IMG/VR virus record: IMGVR_UViG_3300048033_000725
Location: 1 to 64,000 of that record
Strand: one strand, 5' to 3'
DNA from: a virus
DNA length: 64,000 bases
Below the pieces are notes generated by a model. That model made no database searches, was not told the DNA's origin, and saw nothing but the letters and a program-made list of their open reading frames with translations. How positions within the stretch are numbered: position 1 is the stretch's first letter; every line of letters begins with the position of its first letter. The position numbers and the translations under genes are program-made. Of this stretch, positions 24,008-32,560 are shown piece by piece.

Positions 24008-24412
24008 TTAAGATGCCTTCTTTTTTCCAATGTTATATTTTGCCACAAGTTCCCAAGAATTTCGTTCTTTGTGCGGAAGAATTTTAATCTGAGATAGTGG
24101 TGCAATAGGTTCTGCAATCTTATCAGCATCAGTAACAGAAATCAATTTCCATTCGACAAGAAGATTTACAATCGTATTTCGCCGTGCAATATCACCCTCA
24201 GCGAAATTGCTAGGCTTGCCATCCAGACCAAAAAGTTCTTTGAAGTGTACGATATAATACTTACCTTTCTTGTGCAAAATATGACAAGACTGGTACAGTT
24301 TTTTATCTTTTCTCGAGGCGACACCAATTCTGGTTAGCGTCTCTCGCACCTTGAGAAAGTCATCTTCTTTCTCCAACTTCACCTCAACTAGGTCTTCTAC
24401 TACTACGTTCAT
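24008..24412 (-). CDS. regA: RegA translational repressor
   Basis: 134 aa (T4 RegA is 122). DDFLKVRETLTRIGVASRKDKKLYQSCHILHKKGKYYIVHFKELFGLDG matches T4 RegA almost along its length, in fragments such as LYQSCHIL and YYIVHFKE. RegA binds the start regions of early mRNAs and shuts off their translation. As in T4 it lies just downstream of genes 45, 44 and 62, and overlaps the end of 62 by four bases. Confidence 0.95.
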   Translation of the reverse strand: MNVVVEDLVEVKLEKEDDFLKVRETLTRIGVASRKDKKLYQSCHILHKKGKYYIVHFKELFGLDGKPSNFAEGDIARRNTIVNLLVEWKLISVTDADKIAEPIAPLSQIKILPHKERNSWELVAKYNIGKKKAS

Positions 24413-24804
24413 TTCATCAATCCACCTTTATTTAATTTATTTTTTATTTCATTAATATGTTCATTAGTCAGAATTTTCGCCGCCTCTTCAGCCTTTGAGC
24501 GACTATAACCGTAGAACTCCTGTATCATAGATAACTCTGCGTTTTTCTCTGGTTTAATCCATTTAGAAAACCGCTTACGCTTTCTAATAGTATTTAGCAG
24601 GAATTCATACTGTAGAATTTTATCTGCTCCAGAACGAAAGTTCATCTCATTTGCCATACCGACAGTATCTTCAAAATACGATAATGAACGGTTTGCAAGA
24701 AATGGTTCATAACCTTTTTCTGCAAGTTCGTCATTTTCAGTATCTCTCATAAGATTTGTCTTAGTGAGATTGATACTATTAACATATTCAAAAGGGTTAC
24801 TCAT
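24409..24804 (-). CDS. 62: Clamp loader small subunit gp62
   Basis: 131 aa, shorter than T4 gp62 (187), a reduction that I recall in marine relatives. It is helical throughout, with NPFEYVNSINLTKTNLM at the start and EEAAKILTNEHINEIKNKL at the end. Position between genes 44 and regA, plus the N-terminal NPFEYVN pattern, support the call; there is no enzymatic motif to test. It should complete the gp44/gp62 complex that loads clamp gp45. Confidence 0.85.
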   Translation of the reverse strand: MSNPFEYVNSINLTKTNLMRDTENDELAEKGYEPFLANRSLSYFEDTVGMANEMNFRSGADKILQYEFLLNTIRKRKRFSKWIKPEKNAELSMIQEFYGYSRSKAEEAAKILTNEHINEIKNKLNKGGLMK

Positions 24805-24815
24805 TATATATGCTC

Positions 24816-25754
24816 CTAGTTAAACTCACATTCAACCATGATTTCGGTTAGACATGCTACAAGATTAATTTCTTGGTCTGCAACAAATGCGGATTTGTAT
24901 TGATAATCTGCAAGTGTTACAACCAATTGGGGGATTGACCGTGACGCAACATGTGTTGACGCACCATCATATAGTTTGCGAAACAATTGGGCTGGGTCAT
25001 TATCCAGATTTAACGCAACCCATTTGCGAACCTCTTTGAAGTTTTTGGTCTTCAATTCTCGCACGAGGTCTTTGAAGTTTGCATCACTCGATACCTGCAA
25101 GATACCTTCATCAATGACACCACTCGCCCCATATCGCTGTAGTTCATTTAGAATACGGCGATTGTCTGGGAAGTGTCGATTGATTAGTTCAGCAACAACC
25201 TTATCATTCGCCTGTACTTCTTCTGTTTTAAGTACAGTCAAAACTCGCTTAAAGAATTGACCTGCAAGTTTTGGTTTCTCTGCATTATCAATTTTAAAAT
25301 CAATTACAGAACACCGACTGTGCAGAGGCGCAATGATACGGTTCTTAAAGTTGCATGTGAGAATAAAAGAACAGTTCTTAGAAAACTCTTCAATAAACCC
25401 ACGCAACGCTGGCTGAGTAGACTGTGGATTGAGATAGTCTGCCTCATCCAGAATAACAACTTTACGACCGCCACCAAGAGAAACAGTAGAAGCAAAGTTT
25501 TTGATATCGTTGCGGAGTGTATCAATACCACCGTTCATAGAACCGTTGATAACGATATAATCAGCACCGATTTGCTCACACAAGGCACGGGCAACAGTAG
25601 TCTTACCAGTACCTTGTGTGCCAGACAATAGAAGGTTTGGTAACTCTTCATTGTCTACAAACTCCTGAAATGTCTTTTTTAGACCTGCAGGAAGAATAGT
25701 ATCTTCAATTTTTGTCGGGCGATACTTCTCAACCCAAAGAAATTCATCACGCAT
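24816..25754 (-). CDS. 44: Clamp loader large subunit gp44
   Basis: 312 aa (T4 gp44 is 319). AAA+ ATPase: EKYRPTKIEDTILP start, Walker A GTQGTGKTT, Walker B VVILDEADYL, sensor 1 SFILTCNFKNRI and LHSRCSVIDF as the SRC arginine-finger motif. With gp62 it opens and loads the sliding clamp at the primer end. Its operon neighbours are clamp 45 upstream and gene 62 downstream. Confidence 0.97.
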   Translation of the reverse strand: MRDEFLWVEKYRPTKIEDTILPAGLKKTFQEFVDNEELPNLLLSGTQGTGKTTVARALCEQIGADYIVINGSMNGGIDTLRNDIKNFASTVSLGGGRKVVILDEADYLNPQSTQPALRGFIEEFSKNCSFILTCNFKNRIIAPLHSRCSVIDFKIDNAEKPKLAGQFFKRVLTVLKTEEVQANDKVVAELINRHFPDNRRILNELQRYGASGVIDEGILQVSSDANFKDLVRELKTKNFKEVRKWVALNLDNDPAQLFRKLYDGASTHVASRSIPQLVVTLADYQYKSAFVADQEINLVACLTEIMVECEFN

Positions 25755-25779
25755 AGTTCACCTCATAATATAATTTAGA

Positions 25780-26445
25780 TTAAGCAGTATAGGTCGAAGC
25801 AGATTCCGTGGTGATGAAATATGTCACCTTAGACCCAGTCCAACGACTAATACCCTTAGATGTAATTTCTACATCATAGTCACCTGCAATCATTTTGAGG
25901 TTTTCAGTACGGAAAATCATTTTGAAAACTGCGCTAGTCTCAGCACCAACTTCAACATCAAATGTGTTTGAAGTAGAGTTTTTACTATCGAATGCAGTCA
26001 AAGTGATTTCGCCATTTGAACCAACAACAGCAACCTCTGGTGCAGACAAAATAGATGCCGCACGAAGGACTTCTGCAATCTGACCCTGAGTTACACGGAA
26101 TTTGATTTCTGCGCTTTCCAAGAGAGGTGATAGGTCTTTGTCTGGTGGCGTGACAATCATTGATTTGTCAGTGTAGTAATATGTTGACTTGTTCTTACCC
26201 GAAGAAACAACAACAGAGTTTTCACCAAAATCGAATTCTGGGTTTTCAAACAAAGAGATTGTTGCGAGAAATTGGTTCAAGTCATAAATCGCAAATGGTA
26301 CATCAAAGGATTCTGAAACATCTGCTTGGGCAAGAATGTTTTTTTGACTACTCACTGTTCGCAATGCACCACCTTCAACTGCGATGCCTGTGTTGATGGT
26401 GGAAAAGTTCTTCAATACGCTCAAGGTATCATTACTGATTTTCAT
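25780..26445 (-). CDS. 45: Sliding clamp gp45
   Basis: 221 aa (T4 gp45 is 228). The start (MKISNDTLSVLKNFSTINTG) and the middle VTPPDKDL and AFDSKN segments are typical of T4-type clamps. The trimeric ring tethers gp43 and, with gp55, activates late transcription, so it links replication to the TATAAATA promoters seen here. The gene overlaps the end of the upstream hydrolase gene by four bases and starts the 45-44-62-regA block. Confidence 0.95.
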   Translation of the reverse strand: MKISNDTLSVLKNFSTINTGIAVEGGALRTVSSQKNILAQADVSESFDVPFAIYDLNQFLATISLFENPEFDFGENSVVVSSGKNKSTYYYTDKSMIVTPPDKDLSPLLESAEIKFRVTQGQIAEVLRAASILSAPEVAVVGSNGEITLTAFDSKNSTSNTFDVEVGAETSAVFKMIFRTENLKMIAGDYDVEITSKGISRWTGSKVTYFITTESASTYTA

Positions 26446-26873
26446 AGGGATTCTCCGTTCATAATTTTGTTTGCGTCTTCTAATGTAGATTTAATCCACT
26501 TAGCACACTCTTTTGCGGTAAATGCTTGCTTATCAACAGCAGGCAATCTATCATCTTGACCAATACCTCTAATCACAGATGCAGATAGCATCATAGCAGA
26601 GGACATAATCAAGGCAACATGTGGTAGACCGCTACCACCTTCAGCGTCATCATAATCGTGACCACGCTCAAAGTCTTCAATATGTCGTTTCAGACTATCA
26701 ATCATTTGTTGGTAGGGTAGACCCTTTTCCCAATTTCGATTGTCATATTTTTGGGCACCATATTCAAGTGCGGCGGCACCTGCCGCTAATGCCTCTAAGG
26801 GCAACTGTCGAAAGTAAGGTACACCAATTGCTTCACGCATTGCACCAGTTTCTGATTTATTCCAATTACTCAT
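26442..26873 (-). CDS. dATP/dGTP diphosphohydrolase-like (DUF5664-type) protein
   Basis: 143 aa, all-helical. EYGAQKYDNRNWEKG, the DSLKRHIEDFERG helix and DDAEGGSGLPHVALIMSSAM give the E/H/D metal-binding pattern of the small phage nucleotide diphosphohydrolase family. It probably trims a dNTP pool. No PurZ- or DatZ-like partner was seen, so I do not infer 2-aminoadenine DNA. The gene has its own early promoter (26898-26926) and overlaps gene 45 by four bases. Confidence 0.75.
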   Translation of the reverse strand: MSNWNKSETGAMREAIGVPYFRQLPLEALAAGAAALEYGAQKYDNRNWEKGLPYQQMIDSLKRHIEDFERGHDYDDAEGGSGLPHVALIMSSAMMLSASVIRGIGQDDRLPAVDKQAFTAKECAKWIKSTLEDANKIMNGESL

Positions 26874-26897
26874 TTTTTCTCCATAATCAATATAACC

Positions 26898-26926
26898 ATA
26901 ATAGCAGGTAATGGGAGGAATGTCAA
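26898..26926 (-). promoter_or_regulatory. Early sigma-70-like promoter for the hydrolase-45-44-62-regA block
   Basis: TTGACA at 26921-26926, 17-bp spacer, TATTAT at 26898-26903. Confidence 0.85.
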
Positions 26927-26944
26927 CCCTCCCTCCAATCGAAT

Positions 26945-28102
26945 TTAGAAGGGTGCATATTCTTCAACTGCACCTTCTTCTTCTGTGGTACCGACTTCAC
27001 CATCGACCTTAGTGTAAAGGTCGAGAAATGAGGTCTTAGTTTCTTCATCAAAGCGGTTCACACACAGTTCAATGGCTTTCATTTTGTCACCAAAGATTGA
27101 GTATGCTTTCACAATGTGAACCAGACGGCGGGTTGCGATAATCTCATCAACGCCACCCTCATAGAAGGTCTTGCGAATGATATCAGCCCAATCGACCAAC
27201 TTACCGATGAAGCCATCATCTTCAAGGTTCAGACTATCGAAAACCTTCTTCAGGATTTTCTTTTCAACTGTATTGCTGGCATATTCTTGCTCAACAGTAA
27301 TCGGGAAACGCTCAAGGAACGCTTCATCAAGGATTTGAGCGGCGATGAAACGACCGTCATCAGAACCCTTACCTTTAGTGTTGGCAGTAGCAACAATGTT
27401 GAAACCAGGAGCAGGTTCGACAATCTCACCAGTCTTTTTATTGATGTAAGGCTTGCCTTCTGCAATCGCCTGAATGGCAAGCAACTTGTTACCACCACGG
27501 TCGATTTCATCAAGAACTAGAACAGCACCACGGCGCATCGCATTCAGTACAGGACCTTCACGATAGACCACGTTACCATTGACTAGTGTATTGCCACCAA
27601 TCAAATCGTCTTCATCAGTTTCGATAGAGACAGACACTTTAATCATTTCACGCCCAGAAGCGGCACATGCCTGTTCAACCATGAACGTCTTACCGTTACC
27701 AGACAGACCAGTAACCATGACAGGATAGAACATCTTAGAAACAAGAATGTTTTTCAAATCATTGAAGAAGCCGAAAGGCACATAGAGAGGGTCTTTCGCA
27801 GGAACGAAATTCTCAGTAACAGTCTGGGTCATAGTCGCAGGTTTCATTGGGATAACTGCGGCAGCCGCCATAGCAGGTGCTTCTACTACTGGAGCAGGAG
27901 TTGCAGTCTGTGGTTGATTAACCATCGGGAGGCGATACTGACCACGCCCGACACGGTTTTCGTTCTTGGTGAAGATAAAGCGTGGGCGCTTGGCACCAAT
28001 CTCTTCAGCAAGGTCGCAGATTTCTTGCTTGGTAACAACAGCACCGAATTTTTCGAATGCAGTTTCAACGAAGCGGGTTTGTTCAGAAGTAAGATTTTTC
28101 AT
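26945..28102 (-). CDS. MoxR/CobS-like AAA+ ATPase
   Basis: 385 aa from ATG 28102, chosen for AGAGG nine bases upstream rather than the weak GTG at 28138. A small N-terminal helical domain is followed by an AAA+ core: GLSGNGKTF (Walker A), GAVLVLDEIDRG (Walker B), FNIVATANTKG (sensor 1) and ILDEAFLERFP. It belongs to the MoxR/CobS group that remodels partners carrying VWA domains. The adjacent 28355-30541 product has exactly such a domain. In cyanophages similar genes are labelled cobS, but cobalt chelation is not shown. Confidence 0.88.
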   Translation of the reverse strand: MKNLTSEQTRFVETAFEKFGAVVTKQEICDLAEEIGAKRPRFIFTKNENRVGRGQYRLPMVNQPQTATPAPVVEAPAMAAAAVIPMKPATMTQTVTENFVPAKDPLYVPFGFFNDLKNILVSKMFYPVMVTGLSGNGKTFMVEQACAASGREMIKVSVSIETDEDDLIGGNTLVNGNVVYREGPVLNAMRRGAVLVLDEIDRGGNKLLAIQAIAEGKPYINKKTGEIVEPAPGFNIVATANTKGKGSDDGRFIAAQILDEAFLERFPITVEQEYASNTVEKKILKKVFDSLNLEDDGFIGKLVDWADIIRKTFYEGGVDEIIATRRLVHIVKAYSIFGDKMKAIELCVNRFDEETKTSFLDLYTKVDGEVGTTEEEGAVEEYAPF

Positions 28103-28159
28103 AATATAGCCTCTTTCAGAGTTTTCACATTGGGACACTTTCGCCCCATCAACATATAC

Positions 28160-28188
28160 ATTATAGGCTATCTAGCCTAAGAAGTCAA
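28160..28188 (-). promoter_or_regulatory. Early sigma-70-like promoter for the MoxR/CobS-like gene
   Basis: TTGACT at 28183-28188, 17-bp spacer, TATAAT at 28160-28165. The -35 contains the TGA stop codon of the 28185-28358 gene. Confidence 0.88.
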
Positions 28189-28358
28189 GGATTATTTTGG
28201 TTCTTTTGGTGGTTTTTTTGGTTTTTTTCATCAATGAGCATATCGAAAATCAGTTTCGTATTTTCAATCTGTTCTCGGTTGCCGTTTCGAACTGCCATCA
28301 TATGATTATCATATGCCATACGAAGGTCTGGGTCGAGGTCTTTTCTTTCTACCATCAT
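28185..28358 (-). CDS. Small acidic/basic peptide between the VWA and MoxR genes
   Basis: 57 aa, starting MMVERKDLDPDLRMAYDNHM and ending in a K/N/Q-rich tail. The ATG overlaps the TGA of the VWA gene (ATGA), with GGAG ten bases upstream, and its own TGA falls in the -35 box of the next promoter. Helical prediction is likely for residues 10-45. No family recognised. The conserved coupling suggests it works with the VWA/MoxR pair. Confidence 0.68.
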   Translation of the reverse strand: MMVERKDLDPDLRMAYDNHMMAVRNGNREQIENTKLIFDMLIDEKNQKNHQKNQNNP

Positions 28359-30541
28359 GCCGCAATCTCCATCAAGCGGTTCAACAATACACGGTTCGCT
28401 GTTTTGCTTTTAGAGTTTTTCATAAACGCAGTACGCAGTTTTGCTTTACTTGCACCAGCATCAACTTGAAGACCATCATCATTGGTCATCATATCGTCAC
28501 CACCAGGGATTAAGAAGTAAGACTGGAAGCCAGCATTTTTCACTTCAAGGAACTTGTTGGTACGAATGCTTTTCACTACGTCTTGGTCATAGATACCGTA
28601 GCGGGCAGCCTGACCACGAATTTCACGAGGCTTGTTATCCATCACAAAGAACCCGATTGTGTTTACGCCGCAACGGTCACCAATAATTTCGATTAGAGTG
28701 TTAGACAGTGTTCGGTCTTTAACCTGATATTGCTGTTTAGTGACAGTATCTTGAACAACCGTCTGGGTGCGATAAGAACCACAGTAAACACCAGCGGTTG
28801 CTTTTTCACCGGCATACTCGACAACAGCCTCCGTACCGTGACTGTCGCCATCAGTTAGAACGACCAGATTAGCAATCTGAATGCGTGATGCCTCAACAAA
28901 CTTTTTAATCACTGAAGGCATACAAAGCAATGCATCATCAAGAGGTGTACCACCCAGACCCAAAGGCTGTGGGATAAAGAATGAATAGTAACGACCATTT
29001 TCAAGACATTCACGCATTGCCATCATACCGAGGCAAGCATCGTTAAAATCAGAGAGTTTCATTTTGCTATCAAACAAGGTCATCAAAGCAAACTCACGGT
29101 CACCAGGAACAAGGGTACCAACTGGGTTTTGAAGCAACTTTTCTTTAATCGCCTTGTAGTCTTGTGTTTCACCATAACCATAGTAGTGGTCACTGAAAGC
29201 ATAGACTTCAAATGGGATTTTAACTTTTTTGCAGAACATTACGAGGTTCAGCAACTGGTCGATTGTTGAAGACATGTTTGGTGCCATAGAACCAGACCAA
29301 TCAAGTAGCATTACGAACCCGTGGTTCTTGCCACCTTGAATTGTAGTAACACGCTTAAAGAGGTCATCATTATACTTGTATGAGAAGATTTTCGCCATAT
29401 CAAGTTCACCAGATTTTGCAGTGGTTGCCCGCTTGAATTCGTCTGCCTTTTTACGCATTTCGAATTCTTTGACCATGTAGTTCACGACCTTCTGGTTTGA
29501 AGCACGCCACTCAGTCCACTTGGCTGTGATAGTGTTTTTGATTGATGGGTTGTCTTGCCAAATTTTTCGGTATTGCTTATTCACCTCAGCAAAGGGAACG
29601 ACAAAATCTTTGGCATCAACAGTACCCATTGTCAAATACTGATATTCTTTACCAGTGTTTTTGATAAGAGAACCTTCGTTTTGACGGAATGCTTTATCAG
29701 TCTGACTTTCAACAACCTCTTCAGGAGAAGTTGGTTCATCATTATAATCATCAAGGTCATAGTCATCATCTTCATAATCACCGTAACCTGCACCGTCTTC
29801 ATCACCGTCTTCATCAGAAGCAGTGCCTTGACCATTCATATCAAAATCTTCTTGGTCACCCTCATCATCACCGTTCGCATCAGAACCGTCAGTTTGAGTA
29901 TCTTCATTTTCTTGGGCGTCATCATTTTGAGCGCCTTTAAGAAGTTCCTCAACTTCATCTTCTAATTGCTCTTCAGCCTGTTCGATTTGCTGACCGTAAA
30001 GAGTTTCGGCAATCTCAACAACATCATCCCAAGTCTCAGCATTGGCAATTTTTTCAACCCACTCAGCCTCTTTACCCTCAAACTTGAGATTTACAAGAGT
30101 ACCGAGTTTAAAGTGAAGATTGATACGGTCAATGAAAGCCATTTGAGTGATATCAGTACCAGCGATGCCGAAGAAATCACGCTGGAGCAAATCTGCATAC
30201 CCCTCACGATATGCTTTCGCAAGACCGGGGTATTTTGCTTTAATCTTCTTTTCAATCCGAGCGTCTTCAATGACGTTCAGGTAGCCTTTCATTACACCAG
30301 ACTGGTCATTAACAACGGCATCATGCCACCCATCTTCTGGAGTCCAGAGGGCGTGCCCAACTTCGTGGCTTGTCATCAAATCATAGAGATTGACGTTCAG
30401 ACCGTCTTCTAAATTAGGAAGAGTAAGAACACGATTTTTAACATCAAACATCGCAGTTGGGACGTTTTGATGCTGTACAGTAATATTCTCTGTCGCCATT
30501 AGTTTGGCGAGTTGAGATTTTGTATTTGCTAGTTTGTTCAT
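28355..30541 (-). CDS. VWA-domain protein with N-terminal HExxH (CobT-like partner of MoxR)
   Basis: 728 aa from ATG 30541, chosen for GAGTGAGA nearby rather than 30562. Residues 59-63 form HEVGH within a TSHEVGHALW motif, as in zinc peptidases. An extremely acidic D/E/Q/N stretch lies at about 210-285. The VWA domain follows with MIDAS DWSGSM, a downstream threonine and VVLTDGDSHG. This order (acidic linker, then VWA) is that of CobT-type chelatase subunits that pair with CobS/MoxR ATPases. Its natural partner is the ATPase at 26945-28102. The substrate is unknown. Two early promoters lie upstream. Confidence 0.85.
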   Translation of the reverse strand: MNKLANTKSQLAKLMATENITVQHQNVPTAMFDVKNRVLTLPNLEDGLNVNLYDLMTSHEVGHALWTPEDGWHDAVVNDQSGVMKGYLNVIEDARIEKKIKAKYPGLAKAYREGYADLLQRDFFGIAGTDITQMAFIDRINLHFKLGTLVNLKFEGKEAEWVEKIANAETWDDVVEIAETLYGQQIEQAEEQLEDEVEELLKGAQNDDAQENEDTQTDGSDANGDDEGDQEDFDMNGQGTASDEDGDEDGAGYGDYEDDDYDLDDYNDEPTSPEEVVESQTDKAFRQNEGSLIKNTGKEYQYLTMGTVDAKDFVVPFAEVNKQYRKIWQDNPSIKNTITAKWTEWRASNQKVVNYMVKEFEMRKKADEFKRATTAKSGELDMAKIFSYKYNDDLFKRVTTIQGGKNHGFVMLLDWSGSMAPNMSSTIDQLLNLVMFCKKVKIPFEVYAFSDHYYGYGETQDYKAIKEKLLQNPVGTLVPGDREFALMTLFDSKMKLSDFNDACLGMMAMRECLENGRYYSFFIPQPLGLGGTPLDDALLCMPSVIKKFVEASRIQIANLVVLTDGDSHGTEAVVEYAGEKATAGVYCGSYRTQTVVQDTVTKQQYQVKDRTLSNTLIEIIGDRCGVNTIGFFVMDNKPREIRGQAARYGIYDQDVVKSIRTNKFLEVKNAGFQSYFLIPGGDDMMTNDDGLQVDAGASKAKLRTAFMKNSKSKTANRVLLNRLMEIAA

Positions 30542-30573
30542 AATGTATCTCACTCTTTTCACTCTATATATGC

Positions 30574-30602
30574 ATTCTACATGGCATAAACAAAGAAGTC
30601 AA
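30574..30602 (-). promoter_or_regulatory. Early promoter 1 for the VWA gene
   Basis: TTGACT at 30597-30602, 17-bp spacer, TAGAAT at 30574-30579, preceded by the AT-rich AAAATAATCC also found before the 28160-28188 promoter. Confidence 0.8.
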
Positions 30603-30662
30603 GGATTATTTTGGTATTTTTCAAACTTTTTTTGGAAGCAGAAAAACCCCATCAACACTACT

Positions 30663-30691
30663 AATATAGTGCATGATGAGGCATTTGTCAA
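30663..30691 (-). promoter_or_regulatory. Early promoter 2 (tandem, upstream) for the VWA gene
   Basis: TTGACA at 30686-30691, 17-bp spacer, TATATT at 30663-30668. It lies 61 bases upstream of promoter 1, in the gap after the CmoA-like gene. Confidence 0.75.
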
Positions 30692-30698
30692 GGGTGTG

Positions 30699-30716
30699 AA
30701 CCAAATTAATTTGGTT
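30699..30716. repeat. Perfect 18-bp palindrome
   Basis: AACCAAATTAATTTGGTT is its own reverse complement. It overlaps the stop of the CmoA-like gene and sits 8 bp upstream of a -35 box, so it could be an operator or a weak hairpin. No T-run follows on the minus strand. Confidence 0.7.
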
Positions 30717-31399
30717 TATTTGATAGCGATTGCACCCACGAACAAGTGGTTCTGCCAGAACGTCTGAACACTTTCGAAACCAGCAATCTCAAGCATTTCA
30801 TTAAGTTCAGACCATGTGTTGGGTTTGAGCATGTGTCGTAGTGTTTGCTCTTTATCCATGATATCTTCGGCTTCGAAACTCTCACGCTTGAAATCGTAGT
30901 ACATGAAAGTAAGCATGTCTTGTACCTTTGAGGAACAGGAATATGTCTTTTCACCAAAAATAAATGCACCACCTGGATTCAGTGCTTCGTACACTTGGTT
31001 AAGTGTTTCTTGTCGGTCTGCACGAGGCATGAACTGCAAAGTGAAGATTGAAGTAATCAGAGATGCATTGTACATATCTGCATTACGAATATCTTCACTT
31101 TGCAACTCAAGGTCATCGGTCTCATATTCCATCATACGCTTCTGCATATCTTCATAGAAACCAGCCGCACATTCAATACCAACGTAATGTGCGTCTGGTG
31201 CGAAAGTACGATTTTGGTCAATCATTGCACCAAGTGTCTTACCTGTCGAACAACCCAAGTCATATACATGTGTGTGGTCTTCAACAAAGTATTGTGACAT
31301 TTTTACAATATCATCGTGTAGTGTAGAATAGTGACGAATTGATTTGTCAATGTGGTTATCGAAACCCTCATCACGGTGTGCAAAAGTAAAATCAGCCAT
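30716..31399 (-). CDS. CmoA-like carboxy-SAM synthase family protein
   Basis: 227 aa. A Rossmann SAM-binding fold with VYDLGCSTGK (motif I, residues 45-53), IFTLQFM (118-124), ALNPGGAFIFGEK (139-151), YYDFKRE and a C-terminal FWQNHLFVGAIAIK. Hand alignment to E. coli CmoA runs from residue 13 to the end with the same motif order, much closer than to ordinary methyltransferases. CmoA makes carboxy-SAM for tRNA cmo5U. Here the gene overlaps the DNA cytosine methyltransferase by eight bases, so DNA is a plausible target pathway. Caution: E. coli Arg199, which holds the carboxylate, aligns with Glu184, with Arg188 one helical turn away. Confidence 0.8.
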   Translation of the reverse strand: MADFTFAHRDEGFDNHIDKSIRHYSTLHDDIVKMSQYFVEDHTHVYDLGCSTGKTLGAMIDQNRTFAPDAHYVGIECAAGFYEDMQKRMMEYETDDLELQSEDIRNADMYNASLITSIFTLQFMPRADRQETLNQVYEALNPGGAFIFGEKTYSCSSKVQDMLTFMYYDFKRESFEAEDIMDKEQTLRHMLKPNTWSELNEMLEIAGFESVQTFWQNHLFVGAIAIK

Positions 31400-32531
31400 T
31401 ATTAAATTCCTTTAGAATGTTCTCATATATTGAAGTAGCAACTGCTTTATACATCAATGGTGCAACTGCACGACCAAGACGCTCAACTTGAGCATCAAAT
31501 TCACCTGTTAGAATATAATCTTCTGGGAAACCCATCAGACGTTTACATTCTTTGATTGTCAATTTACGATTTGCTTCTGGGTGAAACACACCAGACATAC
31601 CACGCTTCTGACCTTGCTGAGTTAGAGTTGGAGAAGGCATATCAGGACACGGACGTATCATATTGAAACAACTTGCCTTCGGGTTCCAATCTCTAAACTG
31701 TGGGTCACTTGGTTTTGTGTGCTTTGGTGGGTTGAACGGAAGAGGTTCAATAAACTTCTTCTGGTATGAACCCTCGACAAAATCAAGCAACATCTGAACT
31801 TCTTCTTCATCATTTTCAATATCAGCAAGTGCTTCACGCATACTAATATGCTTTTCTATAGTCGGTTGAGGGAATACATTATGCAAATTCAACCAAGAGA
31901 TACCAACTTTATCGCATACATCTTCACGAACACAAATAAAGATTGTGCGTTCTCTTGCTTGAGGTACACCATAATTTGCACCATTCAAAACTTCATAAGT
32001 TACATTATAACCAATCTCTTCGAATGCATTGATAAACGCATTTAATTTACCTTTCGCTTCACCGAAAGTAATGCCCTTAACATTTTCTGCAACGATAACT
32101 TTTGGCTGTACACCTTCAGCAATGCGAATAAATTCATAAAAGAGGTCTTCGATTGCGACTTGCTTTTTACCGTCTGAGTAGTTCTTCTCTTTACCCCAAC
32201 CCTTTTCTCGCTTTCCTGCGACTGAGAAAGCAGAGCAAGGAGGTGAACCGTCAAGTATGTCGAGTTCGCCTTTAGCAACTCCCGCCATATTAAGAAAGTC
32301 TTCTGGTGTGTATTTTTTGATATCATCGACAAGTACCTTTGTGTCAGGGAAGTTTGCAGTATATGTCTCCACTGCCGCCTCTACAAACTCATTAATCAAA
32401 AGTATGTTCGAACCAGCCAAACGATAACCAAGAGACGAACCGCCGCCCCCTGCAAAGCAACTAATTGTAGTAAATTTTTTCTGAGATGATAGTGCTTTCA
32501 CATCATCAACAGTATATTTTTCATATCTCAT
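31392..32531 (-). CDS. DNA cytosine-C5 methyltransferase with atypical motif X (possible carboxymethyltransferase)
   Basis: 379 aa. All catalytic motifs are present: SCFAGGGGSSLGYRLAG (I), GSPPCSAFS with nucleophile C99 (IV), AENVKGI (VI) and YGVPQARERTIFI (VIII). Motif X should read G-N-(A/S)-V; here it is RLGRAVAPLM, with Arg354 replacing the conserved Asn. In an engineered bacterial enzyme, a basic residue at this Asn position allowed use of carboxy-SAM in place of SAM. Together with the overlapping CmoA-like gene this suggests cytosine carboxymethylation. The recognition sequence is unknown. It has an early promoter (32561-32589). Confidence 0.93.
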   Translation of the reverse strand: MRYEKYTVDDVKALSSQKKFTTISCFAGGGGSSLGYRLAGSNILLINEFVEAAVETYTANFPDTKVLVDDIKKYTPEDFLNMAGVAKGELDILDGSPPCSAFSVAGKREKGWGKEKNYSDGKKQVAIEDLFYEFIRIAEGVQPKVIVAENVKGITFGEAKGKLNAFINAFEEIGYNVTYEVLNGANYGVPQARERTIFICVREDVCDKVGISWLNLHNVFPQPTIEKHISMREALADIENDEEEVQMLLDFVEGSYQKKFIEPLPFNPPKHTKPSDPQFRDWNPKASCFNMIRPCPDMPSPTLTQQGQKRGMSGVFHPEANRKLTIKECKRLMGFPEDYILTGEFDAQVERLGRAVAPLMYKAVATSIYENILKEFNNG

Positions 32532-32560
32532 ATCAACACTTTTCTGCGGTTATTTTAAGT

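Noticed and set aside
26442-26873. Reading the diphosphohydrolase as evidence for 2-aminoadenine (Z) DNA
   Set aside because: No PurZ-like synthetase or DatZ-like enzyme is present, and the polymerase is an ordinary T4-type gp43.
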